Part shown: in pieces, positions 18,068 to 25,899 of the stretch
How positions within the stretch are numbered: position 1 is the stretch's first letter
Layout of the letters: each line of letters begins with the position of its first letter
Assembly: GCF_017313085.1 (NCBI RefSeq)
Contig: NZ_JAFLNF010000002.1
Coordinates: 434,001 to 498,000, forward strand
Direction: 5' to 3'
Length of the DNA: 64,000 bases
DNA from: Roseibium limicola
GTDB taxonomy: Bacteria > Pseudomonadota > Alphaproteobacteria > Rhizobiales > Stappiaceae
The notes under the pieces: generated by a model
Told to the model about the DNA's origin: nothing
What the model saw: only the letters and a program-made list of their open reading frames with translations
Databases searched by the model: none
Position numbers and translations under genes: made by a program

Positions 18068-18541
18068 TTAACGCTTGGAGAACTGGAAGGAACGACGTGC
18101 CTTGGCACGGCCGAACTTTTTACGTTCAACAACACGGCTATCGCGTGTGATGAAGCCATTCTTCTTCAGGATGGCGCGCAGATCCGGCTCGTAATATGTC
18201 AGAGCCTTGGAGATGCCGTGACGAACAGCACCAGCCTGGCCGGACAAACCACCACCAACAACGGTCGCAACAATGTCAAACTGGCCATCACGCTCGGTCA
18301 GGACGATCGGCTGACGCAGGATCATCTGCAGAACCGGACGAGCAAAATACTCGGTGTAGTCCTTGCCGTTGACGGTGATCTTGCCGGAGCCCGGCTTGAT
18401 CCAAACGCGAGCAATCGCGTCTTTCCGCTTGCCGGTTGCATATGCACGGCCCTGTGCGTCCAGCTTCTGGACATGCACCGGAGCTGCCGGAGCTGCGTCA
18501 ACCACGCCGCCCAGTTCTTCCAGGGAGTTCAGATCAGCCAT
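18068..18541 (-). CDS. rpsI: 30S ribosomal protein S9
   Basis: A 157-residue S9 protein. The conserved core [21 protein letters not shown] and the basic C-terminal tail ending [11 protein letters not shown], which reaches the P-site tRNA in the ribosome, are both present. An acidic, Ala/Pro-rich N-terminal extension of about 30 residues is typical of alphaproteobacterial S9. The start codon overlaps the rplM stop as TAATG, giving tight translational coupling. It ends at a strong terminator. Confidence 0.97.
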   Translation of the reverse strand: MADLNSLEELGGVVDAAPAAPVHVQKLDAQGRAYATGKRKDAIARVWIKPGSGKITVNGKDYTEYFARPVLQMILRQPIVLTERDGQFDIVATVVGGGLSGQAGAVRHGISKALTYYEPDLRAILKKNGFITRDSRVVERKKFGRAKARRSFQFSKR

Positions 18542-19008
18542 TAGTCAGCCCTCTTCGCATTTTTCTCGTTGAGGCTCTTGACGTCGACCAGTTCAGGGGT
18601 CTGAGCTTCATGCGGATGTTCGGAACCTGAATAGATGCGCAGGTTCTTCAGCTGCTGGTTGGACAGCGGGCCGCCCGGCATCATACGCTGAACGGCCTTT
18701 TCGAGGACGCGCTCAGGGAAACGGCCTTCGAGGATCGCACGTGCTGTACGCTCCTTGATGCCGCCCGGATGACCGGTGTGCCAGTAGTACTTCTTGTTTT
18801 CGTACTTCTTACCGGTCAGAACCACTTTGTCGGCATTGATCACGATGATGTTGTCACCGGTGTCGACATGGGGCGTGTAGGTCGGCAGATGCTTGCCACG
18901 CAGATGGTTGGCGATGTAGGCGGCCAGGCGGCCGACAACCATGCCTTCAGCGTCGATCAAGATCCACTTTTTTACGACCTCAGCCGGCTTGGCAGAGAAG
19001 GTCTTCAT
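18541..19008 (-). CDS. rplM: 50S ribosomal protein L13
   Basis: A 155-residue L13 protein with the typical [19 protein letters not shown] start, the central [17 protein letters not shown] motif and [19 protein letters not shown]. It binds 23S rRNA early in 50S assembly. It is the first gene of the rplM-rpsI operon and has a well-formed promoter and an unusual leader hairpin upstream (see 19035-19126). Confidence 0.97.
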   Translation of the reverse strand: MKTFSAKPAEVVKKWILIDAEGMVVGRLAAYIANHLRGKHLPTYTPHVDTGDNIIVINADKVVLTGKKYENKKYYWHTGHPGGIKERTARAILEGRFPERVLEKAVQRMMPGGPLSNQQLKNLRIYSGSEHPHEAQTPELVDVKSLNEKNAKRAD

Positions 19009-19034
19009 AAGATCGATCCATAATTGGGGTCGTT

Positions 19035-19083
19035 AAACAAAAAAGCCCGAGAGCTGCCGGAAGACCGGCGCTGACGGACTCTC
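19035..19083 (-). promoter_or_regulatory. Terminator-like hairpin in the rplM leader (possible attenuator)
   Basis: On the minus strand GAGAG (19079-19083) can pair with CTCTC (19049-19053) around an inner stem GCCGG-TCTT-CCGGC (19056-19069), followed by GGGC and six T at 19039-19044. It lies between the rplM promoter and the rplM start, so a transcript must read through it. Regulation by L13 or S9 is an inference. The alternative is a terminator for the upstream thioesterase gene. Confidence 0.5.
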
Positions 19084-19097
19084 ATTCGTCGGCGCAG

Positions 19098-19126
19098 CTT
19101 ATACGTCAGGTCTGATAGCCGGTCAA
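19098..19126 (-). promoter_or_regulatory. Sigma-70 promoter of rplM-rpsI
   Basis: On the minus strand TTGACC (19121-19126) and TATAAG (19098-19103) are separated by exactly 17 bases, five of six matches to each consensus hexamer. Transcription would begin near 19091, about 83 bases before the rplM start. Confidence 0.72.
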
Positions 19127-19218
19127 GCACGTTCATTCGTTTGATGCATCAAAAAACCAAGCAAAAACAGCAGCTTATAAAAACGGTATCATATTACCGC
19201 TATTTTAGGCCCTTTAAA

Positions 19219-19644
19219 TCACCTTGGAGGCAGAGAATAGGTCGCTGTAGCGTGAGCGCAGAGATCATCTTCCCCAACCGAACGAATTCCGCACTCGACA
19301 ACAGCCAGTCGTTTTCCGAGTTTCAACAGGCTGCACGTCGCCAGAAGGTCTCCCTCAGCCGGCTTCTTGAGGAAGTTGATATTGAGGTTGGTTGTCACCG
19401 CCAGGGCAACCGGCCCCACGTGGGCGAGAATGGCAGTATAGGCAGCAAGATCTGCAAGCGTCATCATTGCCGGTCCGGACACAGTTCCTCCAGGGCGCAG
19501 GTGCATCTTTCCCACCCGCAATCGCATCACCGCTTGACCGTCAGAGACCTCCTCGACTGAAAACGCTTCTCCCAGTGCATTTATTTGCGGAAATTCGACC
19601 CGCAAAAACTCCCGAATCTCTTCGACTGTCATCACCGTCTGCAT
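19219..19644 (-). CDS. PaaI-type hotdog thioesterase
   Basis: A 141-residue hotdog-fold acyl-CoA thioesterase. The motif RPGGTVSGPAMMTLADLAAY is the PaaI-type active-site helix (Gly-rich loop then an acidic residue), and the LNINFLKKP strand follows as in family members. ATG 19644 has the strong site GGGAGGAAAT directly upstream, so 63 in-frame upstream codons are discarded. It is divergent from the enoyl-CoA hydratase gene at 19860; both act on acyl-CoA thioesters. Confidence 0.82.
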   Translation of the reverse strand: MQTVMTVEEIREFLRVEFPQINALGEAFSVEEVSDGQAVMRLRVGKMHLRPGGTVSGPAMMTLADLAAYTAILAHVGPVALAVTTNLNINFLKKPAEGDLLATCSLLKLGKRLAVVECGIRSVGEDDLCAHATATYSLPPR

Positions 19645-19859
19645 ATTTCCTCCCAGGCAGCCAGAAATACTCAAAAGACTTACGTAAACGGAAGGTGGAG
19701 CAATAACAAGAGATCTGCTTGACCTCGACAGCAAGAATAACGCCCGCGGCCGAGGCCCTCGCCTCGCCGCGCTTTCACCGATATAAACCCAAACAACAGC
19801 GCCATCGCCGAAGACAGGCTCGCAAGCGGCCACGAAAAAGATTGCCGAAAGGAAACACC

Positions 19860-20678
19860 ATGTCCGACCTCGCCCAAACCAACGTCAGCAAGCCCCTTCT
19901 CGGAACTCTGCTGCACGAAGGCGTCTATCGCATCGTGATGCAACGCCCAGAGAAAATGAACGCACTCTCCCGCGACATGATGAGCGCCCTTTCGGCAGAG
20001 CTCAGCCATGCTGCAGAAGATCCGGAAGTCCGCGTCATTCTTCTGGGTGCTGAAGGCAAAGTGTTTTGCGCAGGTCATGATCTGAAGGAACTGACCCTTG
20101 CGCGCGGAGACACAGACGGCGGCAAAGCCACCTATCAGGCGATCATGCGCCAGTGCTCTGACTTGATGCAGCAGATCGTGCGTTTGCCCAAGCCGGTGAT
20201 TGCCGTGGTCACCGGCGTCGCGACCGCAGCAGGCTGCCAGCTTGTCGCTTCTTGCGATCTGGCCATGGCGACTGATACGGCGACGTTCTGCACGCCCGGG
20301 GTCAACATCGGCCTCTTCTGCTCAACACCAATGGTTGCCCTGTCACGCAACGCAAGCCCGAAGCAGGCCATGGAAATGCTGCTGACCGGCGAATCCATCG
20401 ACGCTTCGACCGCCAAGGACTTCGGCTTGATCAACCGCATCATCCCCCGCGACTATCTGGATCAGGTGGTGCAGAAATACGCTGAAGCCATTGCTTCCAA
20501 ATCAGCGCATACACTCAAGGTCGGCAAGGAAGCTTTCTACCGCCAGCTGGAAATGCCTCTGGATCAGGCTTATGACTTTGCCGCTGATGTCATGGTGGAA
20601 AACATGATGGCCAAGGACGCGGAAGAGGGCATCAGTGCCTTCTTGCAGAAGCGCAAGCCGGAATGGAGCGACAGCTAA
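19860..20678 (+). CDS. Enoyl-CoA hydratase/isomerase family protein
   Basis: A 272-residue crotonase-fold protein. The oxyanion-hole segments are GKVFCAGHDLKEL near residue 68 and VTGVATAAGCQLVASCDLA near residue 115. It resembles the ECHDC3-like branch of enoyl-CoA hydratases acting in fatty-acid breakdown. The general acid/base glutamate of classic hydratases is not obvious in the TPGVNIGLF segment, so isomerase or other activity is possible. ATG 19860 follows AAAGGAAA at good spacing; 47 further upstream codons are open but lack support. Confidence 0.82.
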   Translation: MSDLAQTNVSKPLLGTLLHEGVYRIVMQRPEKMNALSRDMMSALSAELSHAAEDPEVRVILLGAEGKVFCAGHDLKELTLARGDTDGGKATYQAIMRQCSDLMQQIVRLPKPVIAVVTGVATAAGCQLVASCDLAMATDTATFCTPGVNIGLFCSTPMVALSRNASPKQAMEMLLTGESIDASTAKDFGLINRIIPRDYLDQVVQKYAEAIASKSAHTLKVGKEAFYRQLEMPLDQAYDFAADVMVENMMAKDAEEGISAFLQKRKPEWSDS

Positions 20679-20706
20679 GGCCAATCGGCACGCGCCGCCG
20701 GAGGCT

Positions 20707-21576
20707 TCAGGGATCGAGGAAGAACTGCTGCCGCCGTTGCTGCCAGATCTTTTCCCCGATCATGCAGTCATAAGCCGGTCTGGCAGTGTATTGTACTGTC
20801 ATGACCGGCCTGCCCTCAGATCGGGCATCCGGCATGAGCCCACCGATCTCCAGCACCAGCTTGCGCCGTACGGCTTCAGGAAACTGCTCCCAATCCGTGA
20901 CCGGCACAACGAAGCTTGCCGGACCGCCCACCACACAGGCACGGTAATAAGCGTCCAACTCGGGAATGCTGAAACTTGAATAGAAGCCGTCGGAGGTGAG
21001 CAAAGGCAAACCATTGATGGCAATTCCCGCCTTGATGGCCTCGTCACGCGCCAATGTCACCGGCACGCCTTCATTGTTGGGACCATCACCGGAAATATCA
21101 ATGACCCGGCGATCCGCCTGAAAAGGCAAGGCGTCCAGCAATCCTGAGCCATGCCGGATGGCACCGGAGATAGACGTCCTGCTGGCGGCCACGCTGCGCC
21201 CCGAGCCCAGTCTGTCTGCAAAGGCCTGAGCATCTCCGGCTGTCTCAATCAGGCTCCAGCCAATGATTTCTCGCGCATGACCACTGCCTGCCCATTCAAA
21301 GAACGTTAGAGCGATCCGACCATGGGCACCGAATTGAATTGCCTTGATGACTGCAGGGTCCGCAATCGCCGCAGCATAGCCGCGGCGCTGGATCAAGAGC
21401 TCCTCCGGTGACATGGAGCGGGATACATCCACCGCGAGCACCAAGGCAACATCGACAGGAATTGGCTCTGCTGAAAGATCATCAGCCCGAACGGGACTGA
21501 ACAGCACCGAGACAACAGAGAGGCTTGCCAGGATCGCCAGCTTCAGAGAACCAAAGGAACCGCATCGCACCATCAT
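20707..21576 (-). CDS. DUF1194 protein, von Willebrand factor A-like, exported
   Basis: A 289-residue protein with an N-terminal signal peptide (cleavage likely after VRA) and a vWA-like fold. The metal-ion-dependent adhesion site DVSRSMS lies in ALVLAVDVSRSMSPEE and the second acidic strand in DISGDGPNNEG. These features are those of DUF1194 proteins, whose role is unknown; vWA domains usually mediate metal-dependent protein binding. In-frame starts at 21576 and 21573 (ATG) or 21582 (GTG) cannot be separated, since no ribosome site is visible. Confidence 0.75.
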   Translation of the reverse strand: MMVRCGSFGSLKLAILASLSVVSVLFSPVRADDLSAEPIPVDVALVLAVDVSRSMSPEELLIQRRGYAAAIADPAVIKAIQFGAHGRIALTFFEWAGSGHAREIIGWSLIETAGDAQAFADRLGSGRSVAASRTSISGAIRHGSGLLDALPFQADRRVIDISGDGPNNEGVPVTLARDEAIKAGIAINGLPLLTSDGFYSSFSIPELDAYYRACVVGGPASFVVPVTDWEQFPEAVRRKLVLEIGGLMPDARSEGRPVMTVQYTARPAYDCMIGEKIWQQRRQQFFLDP

Positions 21577-21752
21577 GCGCACGAGAGTATCGCAAACGAC
21601 TTTCTCCGTCAGCTATCAGGCTCTTTCAGTTAAGTGTGACTTCGGTAACAGTGCCGTGATCACGAGAGCGAACCGATGGGCCGAAAGCCGTCCTTGCAAG
21701 TCGCCACGCTTCGCGATTGGATATGCTCAGCCCTGCCAATGCGATGGATCCC

Positions 21753-22277
21753 ATGAACCACGACAGCTATCCAGACTCCTATATCAAGGCCATCCTCGAC
21801 GAGGTGAAGACCGTCGCCATGGTTGGTGCCAGCGGCAACACCGTGCGTCCTTCGTATTTCGTCCTGAAATATATGCTGTCGAAAGGCTATGAAGTCTGGC
21901 CGATCAATCCAGGTCATGCCGGCAAGGAAATCCTTGGTCAACTGACCTATGCCAGTCTGAACGATCTGCCTCAGCCCCCGGACATGGTTGATATTTTTCG
22001 AAATTCCGATGCTGCCGCAAAGGTCGTCGACGACATACTCGCCTCCAGTCGCCTGCCGAAAGTGATCTGGATGCAGCTCACGGTGCGCAACGAGGCCGCA
22101 GCCCAACGCGCCGAAGATGCGGGCATCAAGGTCGTCATGGATCGCTGCCCCAAGATCGAATATGGCCGACTGTCCGGTGAAATCGGCTGGGTCGGCGTCA
22201 ATTCTCGCACCCTTTCCTCCAAGCGCCCGGCGCTCAAGTCCGGCTACCAGCACCGCGGACTGAAATCCGGTCATTGA
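21753..22277 (+). CDS. CoA-binding domain protein (YccU-like)
   Basis: A protein of about 174 residues with the CoA-binding Rossmann-like fold: VAMVGASGNTVRPSYFVLKY, the VWPINPG strand, MVDIFRNSDAA, and VMDRCPKIEYGRL near the C-terminus, closely matching E. coli YccU in order. The biochemical role is not established. I favour ATG 21753 (MNHDSYPDSY), with GGA five bases upstream; ATGs at 21723 and 21744 are also possible. It lies 123 bp upstream of the O-acetylhomoserine sulfhydrylase gene, a pairing common in alphaproteobacteria. Confidence 0.75.
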   Translation: MNHDSYPDSYIKAILDEVKTVAMVGASGNTVRPSYFVLKYMLSKGYEVWPINPGHAGKEILGQLTYASLNDLPQPPDMVDIFRNSDAAAKVVDDILASSRLPKVIWMQLTVRNEAAAQRAEDAGIKVVMDRCPKIEYGRLSGEIGWVGVNSRTLSSKRPALKSGYQHRGLKSGH

Positions 22278-22400
22278 GGGTCAGCGCGCTGCCCGGCAAC
22301 AGGGAATTCCTCAAAGGGGTACACCTAACGCTCCCGACGCTCTTTACGCCCCGTCGCCCATCCGACAGTATGCGCAAAACAATCAGGGAGGAGGCTCACA

Positions 22401-23684
22401 ATGAGCGAAAATATTCCAGGCTTTGCCACGCTGGCTATTCATGCAGGTGCCCAGCCGGATCCCGCGACCGGGGCCCGCGTCACGCCGATCTACCAGACCA
22501 CATCCTTCGTCTTTGACGATGTGGACCACGCGGCGTCACTGTTCGGGCTCCAGGCCTTCGGTAACATCTACACGCGAATCACCAATCCGACGACCGCGGT
22601 GCTGGAAGAGCGCGTCGCAGCGCTTGAAGGCGGCACCGCAGCACTCGCGGTTGCCTCCGGTCATTCCGCCCAGCTGCTTGCCTTCCACACGCTGATGCAG
22701 CCGGGTGACAACATTGTCGCCGCCAACAAGCTCTATGGCGGATCGATCAACCAGCTCAACCACTCGTTCAAAAGCTTCGGCTGGGGCGTGAAATGGGTTG
22801 ATCCGACCGACATGACCTCCATCGAAGAGGCGATTGACGAAAATACCAAGGCCATCTTCATCGAGAGCCTGGCCAATCCAGGTGGTGTCGTAACCGACGT
22901 TGCCAAGATTTCGGCCATTGCCCGCAAGCACGCTGTGCCGCTGGTCGTCGACAACACAATGGCAACGCCGTATCTCTATCGCCCGATCGAGCATGGGGCA
23001 GACATTGTCCTGCACTCCCTGACCAAGTTCATGGGCGGCCACGGCAACTCCATGGGTGGCGTCATCGTCGATGGCGGCAGTTTCGATTGGTCGGCCAGTG
23101 GTCGTTATCCGCTGCTCTCCACACCACGTCCGGAATATGACGGCATTGTCCTGCATGAGACCTTCGGCAATTTCGCCTTTGCCATCGCGTGTCGGGTGCT
23201 CGGTCTTCGGGATCTTGGCCCGGCAATTTCGCCGATGAACGCCTTCATGATTCTCACCGGCATCGAAACCCTGCCGCTCCGCATGCAGCGGCACTGCGAC
23301 AATGCTCTTGCCGTTGCTCAGTACCTGAAAGGCCACGACAAAATCGCCTGGGTGTCCTATGCGGGACTGGAAGGCGATGCCTATCATGAACTGCAGCAGA
23401 CCTACATGCCCAAGGGTGGCGGTGCCGTCTTCACCTTCGGTCTGAAGGGTGGCTATGACGCCGGCGTTTCGCTCGTCTCCAACGTCCAGCTGTTCTCGCA
23501 TCTGGCCAACATTGGCGACACCCGCAGCCTGATCATCCATCCGGCATCGACCACGCACCGTCAGCTGACAGACGAGCAAAAGACCGCCGCCGGTGCAGGT
23601 CCGGATGTCGTGCGTCTTTCGGTTGGTCTGGAAGATGCAGTGGATATCATCGCGGATCTGGAACAGGCGCTCGCGGCGCACTGA
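22401..23684 (+). CDS. metY: O-acetylhomoserine aminocarboxypropyltransferase (sulfhydrylase)
   Basis: A 427-residue Cys/Met-metabolism PLP enzyme that uses O-acetylhomoserine and sulfide to make homocysteine. The opening [20 protein letters not shown], the [20 protein letters not shown] segment and the PLP lysine (Lys209) in [16 protein letters not shown] are diagnostic, and the length suits MetY rather than the shorter cystathionine enzymes. GGGAGGAGG gives a very strong ribosome site. A terminator follows. Homoserine would come from hom at 8712. The leader region is discussed as a possible regulatory RNA. Confidence 0.92.
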   Translation: MSENIPGFATLAIHAGAQPDPATGARVTPIYQTTSFVFDDVDHAASLFGLQAFGNIYTRITNPTTAVLEERVAALEGGTAALAVASGHSAQLLAFHTLMQPGDNIVAANKLYGGSINQLNHSFKSFGWGVKWVDPTDMTSIEEAIDENTKAIFIESLANPGGVVTDVAKISAIARKHAVPLVVDNTMATPYLYRPIEHGADIVLHSLTKFMGGHGNSMGGVIVDGGSFDWSASGRYPLLSTPRPEYDGIVLHETFGNFAFAIACRVLGLRDLGPAISPMNAFMILTGIETLPLRMQRHCDNALAVAQYLKGHDKIAWVSYAGLEGDAYHELQQTYMPKGGGAVFTFGLKGGYDAGVSLVSNVQLFSHLANIGDTRSLIIHPASTTHRQLTDEQKTAAGAGPDVVRLSVGLEDAVDIIADLEQALAAH

Positions 23685-23713
23685 GCCGGCGAAAATTTAC
23701 GCATCGAACGACG

Positions 23714-23741
23714 AAAGGCCCGCAAGCGCGGGCCTTTTTTC
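23714..23741 (+). terminator. Intrinsic terminator after metY
   Basis: AAAGGCCCGC (23714-23723) pairs with GCGGGCCTTT (23728-23737) around a four-base loop, continuing into a run of T. It lies 30 bases after the metY stop codon. Confidence 0.92.
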
Positions 23742-23831
23742 TTGGGACAGATGGCTGCCAATTTTTCAGCGCACGAGCACACTAATTCCTGCTAGAGACC
23801 AAGCTTGCCACGCGTGCGCATGCCGCTCCTG

Positions 23832-25307
23832 TCAGGCGACATTCTCCGCCATAAGGTCCTCACGCCCCCGAAACCGCGCGGTCGATTCGTCCACGACATA
23901 AGACAGGCAAGCCGGGTAAGGAGCGCGCGCCAGCTCAGCGACGGCGGTGATTACCTTGTCGGCCTTGGCATCACTCATCAGCACAGACAGATTTAGTCGC
24001 GTCCACCCGGGTTTCATCATTTCATCGCCCGCCAGTATGGCCTTACGCAACCTGTCGGATTCTATGTCCCCGATCCCCAACAGCCGATGCGCGTAAGGCC
24101 CAGCACAGGCACAGCCTCCCCGTGCCTGAACACCAAAAAGATCAGACAGCATCCGTGTCACCAACTGAGGGTGCAAAAAGCCTTCGCCGCGCGGATCCCG
24201 GATGCGGAACGAGAAAATCGGCAGGCTGTCCTTCGTCTCAGGGTCGCCCAAAATTTCCAGACCCGACACTGATGTCCAAGCCCGGAGCGCCTTAAACTTC
24301 AATTCTTCATGCCTGCGATCGAGGAACACCTGCCCGAGCGCCTCCTTGACCAGAAACACCAGAGCAGCGCGGATGTCGCCAACCACATTTGGCGTTCCCG
24401 CTTCCTCCCGTACTTCGACCCGCTCAGAATAATCGTGCCGCGATGGAGAGACGAAGCGAACCGTGCCTCCCCCCGGCAGGCTTGGACAGTCAACGAGCAC
24501 AACCGCCCGCTTCACGATCAATATGCCCGACGCCCCAGGACCACCTGGAAACTTGTGCGGGGAAACCACCACCGCATCCAGCCCGCCCCCGCAGGACATG
24601 TCGATGGGGAGATACGGCCCGCCTCCGGCAAAGTCCCAGACACTCAGGGCCCCATGCGTCTTGAGCAGCTGATTGACCCTGGCAACATCCGTTTTCAGGC
24701 CGGTCACGTTCGACAGGGCCGAGAACGCCCCGGTGATCTGCCTCCCAGGCGTTGCGGCGCTGAGATGACGCTGCAAGTCGTGAAGATCAGGTCCGCCACC
24801 TGGGGCTTCGCCAATCTCGATCACCTGTGCCGCACTTTCGCGCCAGGGCAGTATGTTGGAATGATGCTCATAAGGACCGATCAACACCAGCGGCGGTTCA
24901 GCCTCGGCCCGACGCTTGAGGTCGAGAAGATGCACCAGCCGATTGAGACCCGCCGTCGCCCCGCTCCCGCAGAAAATTGTCGCATAGCCCTCCCCCGCTC
25001 CACAGAGCCGCGAGATTTCCGCTCGCGCCGCACCGCGCAACCGGGTCATGAAAGATCCGCAGTAAGAAGCTTCGGTGTGGCTGTTGGCGTAAAACGGCAA
25101 CACCTGCTCGAGAACAAAGCGCTCGACCTGCATCAACGCCCGTCCCGAGGCCACATAGTCGGCATAGATCATTTCCCGAGTGCCGAAACCTCCGTCGATC
25201 TGCTGCCCCTCCCCGATAACCCCGGCCGCGAGCCTGTCAACCAGCCCCTCACCAGAAAGCGATGCCCTGAAGGCAGACAAGAGGGCTTGCGGGCTCGCCG
25301 TGGTCAT
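23832..25307 (-). CDS. Aminotransferase class V family PLP enzyme (cysteine desulfurase-like)
   Basis: A 491-residue fold-type I PLP enzyme. It shows YADYVASGRAL near the N-terminus, NSHTEASYCG, the IFCGSGATAGLNRL phosphate-binding region, PYEHHSNILPWRES, SVWDFAGGG and the PLP lysine in VSPHKFPGGPGASG, followed by a C-terminal domain with GGCACAGPYAHRL. The organisation resembles cysteine desulfurase/selenocysteine lyase relatives of unknown substrate that are longer than IscS/SufS (about 400 residues). A divergent Lrp-type regulator 103 bp away suggests control by an amino acid that may also be the substrate. Confidence 0.78.
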   Translation of the reverse strand: MTTASPQALLSAFRASLSGEGLVDRLAAGVIGEGQQIDGGFGTREMIYADYVASGRALMQVERFVLEQVLPFYANSHTEASYCGSFMTRLRGAARAEISRLCGAGEGYATIFCGSGATAGLNRLVHLLDLKRRAEAEPPLVLIGPYEHHSNILPWRESAAQVIEIGEAPGGGPDLHDLQRHLSAATPGRQITGAFSALSNVTGLKTDVARVNQLLKTHGALSVWDFAGGGPYLPIDMSCGGGLDAVVVSPHKFPGGPGASGILIVKRAVVLVDCPSLPGGGTVRFVSPSRHDYSERVEVREEAGTPNVVGDIRAALVFLVKEALGQVFLDRRHEELKFKALRAWTSVSGLEILGDPETKDSLPIFSFRIRDPRGEGFLHPQLVTRMLSDLFGVQARGGCACAGPYAHRLLGIGDIESDRLRKAILAGDEMMKPGWTRLNLSVLMSDAKADKVITAVAELARAPYPACLSYVVDESTARFRGREDLMAENVA

Positions 25308-25384
25308 TCGATCTCTCCAATAGGACTGAAGAGATCATATGACATTCAAAATGAGAAGTTCTTCACATAATTTATGGAAACAAG

Positions 25385-25399
25385 GACACATCTTGTGTC
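25385..25399. promoter_or_regulatory. Inverted repeat, candidate Lrp-type operator
   Basis: GACACA-TCT-TGTGTC is a perfect six-base inverted repeat with a three-base spacer, located 11 bases before the regulator's ATG in the divergent promoter region of the class V PLP enzyme and the Lrp gene. Confidence 0.45.
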
Positions 25400-25410
25400 A
25401 TACAAACGGC

Positions 25411-25872
25411 ATGTCTTACAAAATCGATACGTTTGATCGCAAAATTCTGAAAGTCCTGCAGCAGGAAGCAAGCCTCTCCCAACGCGAGATCGCCGAGCGG
25501 GTCGGCCTGTCGCAGAACGCCTGCTGGCGGCGTTTGAAGGTGCTGGAAGAATCTGGCGTGATCAAGGGTCACACGGTCCGGCTGGATCCGGAAGAATTGG
25601 GGCTCGGACTGACGGTCTTCATCATGGTGCGCACCCGTCACCACGCACGGGAGTGGCTGGATCTGTTCCGCAAGGAAGTCACGGCAATCCCAAACGTCAT
25701 CGACTTCTTTCGACTTGCCGGTGACTATGACTACATGCTGAAAATCATGGCTGAAGACATGAATGCATTCGACCGGATTTACCAGAAGCTGATCGACAAG
25801 GTGGAGTTGGAGACCGTCACCTCTTACATCACCATGGAAGCCATTGCCGACAATCGGGATCTGCCACTCTAG
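25411..25872 (+). CDS. Lrp/AsnC family transcriptional regulator
   Basis: A 153-residue feast/famine regulator: N-terminal helix-turn-helix (FDRKILKVLQQEASLSQREI then AERVGLSQNACWRRL), and a C-terminal RAM ligand-binding domain with LAGDYDYMLKIMAEDM near residue 100. ATG 25411 (MSYKIDTFDRKI) fits the family; 24 further upstream codons in frame are open. No clear ribosome site precedes it. It is divergent from the class V PLP gene, which is its likely target; such regulators usually respond to an amino acid. Confidence 0.88.
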   Translation: MSYKIDTFDRKILKVLQQEASLSQREIAERVGLSQNACWRRLKVLEESGVIKGHTVRLDPEELGLGLTVFIMVRTRHHAREWLDLFRKEVTAIPNVIDFFRLAGDYDYMLKIMAEDMNAFDRIYQKLIDKVELETVTSYITMEAIADNRDLPL

Positions 25873-25899
25873 ACAAGCGGTAAGCCCTGCAAATCAGGC

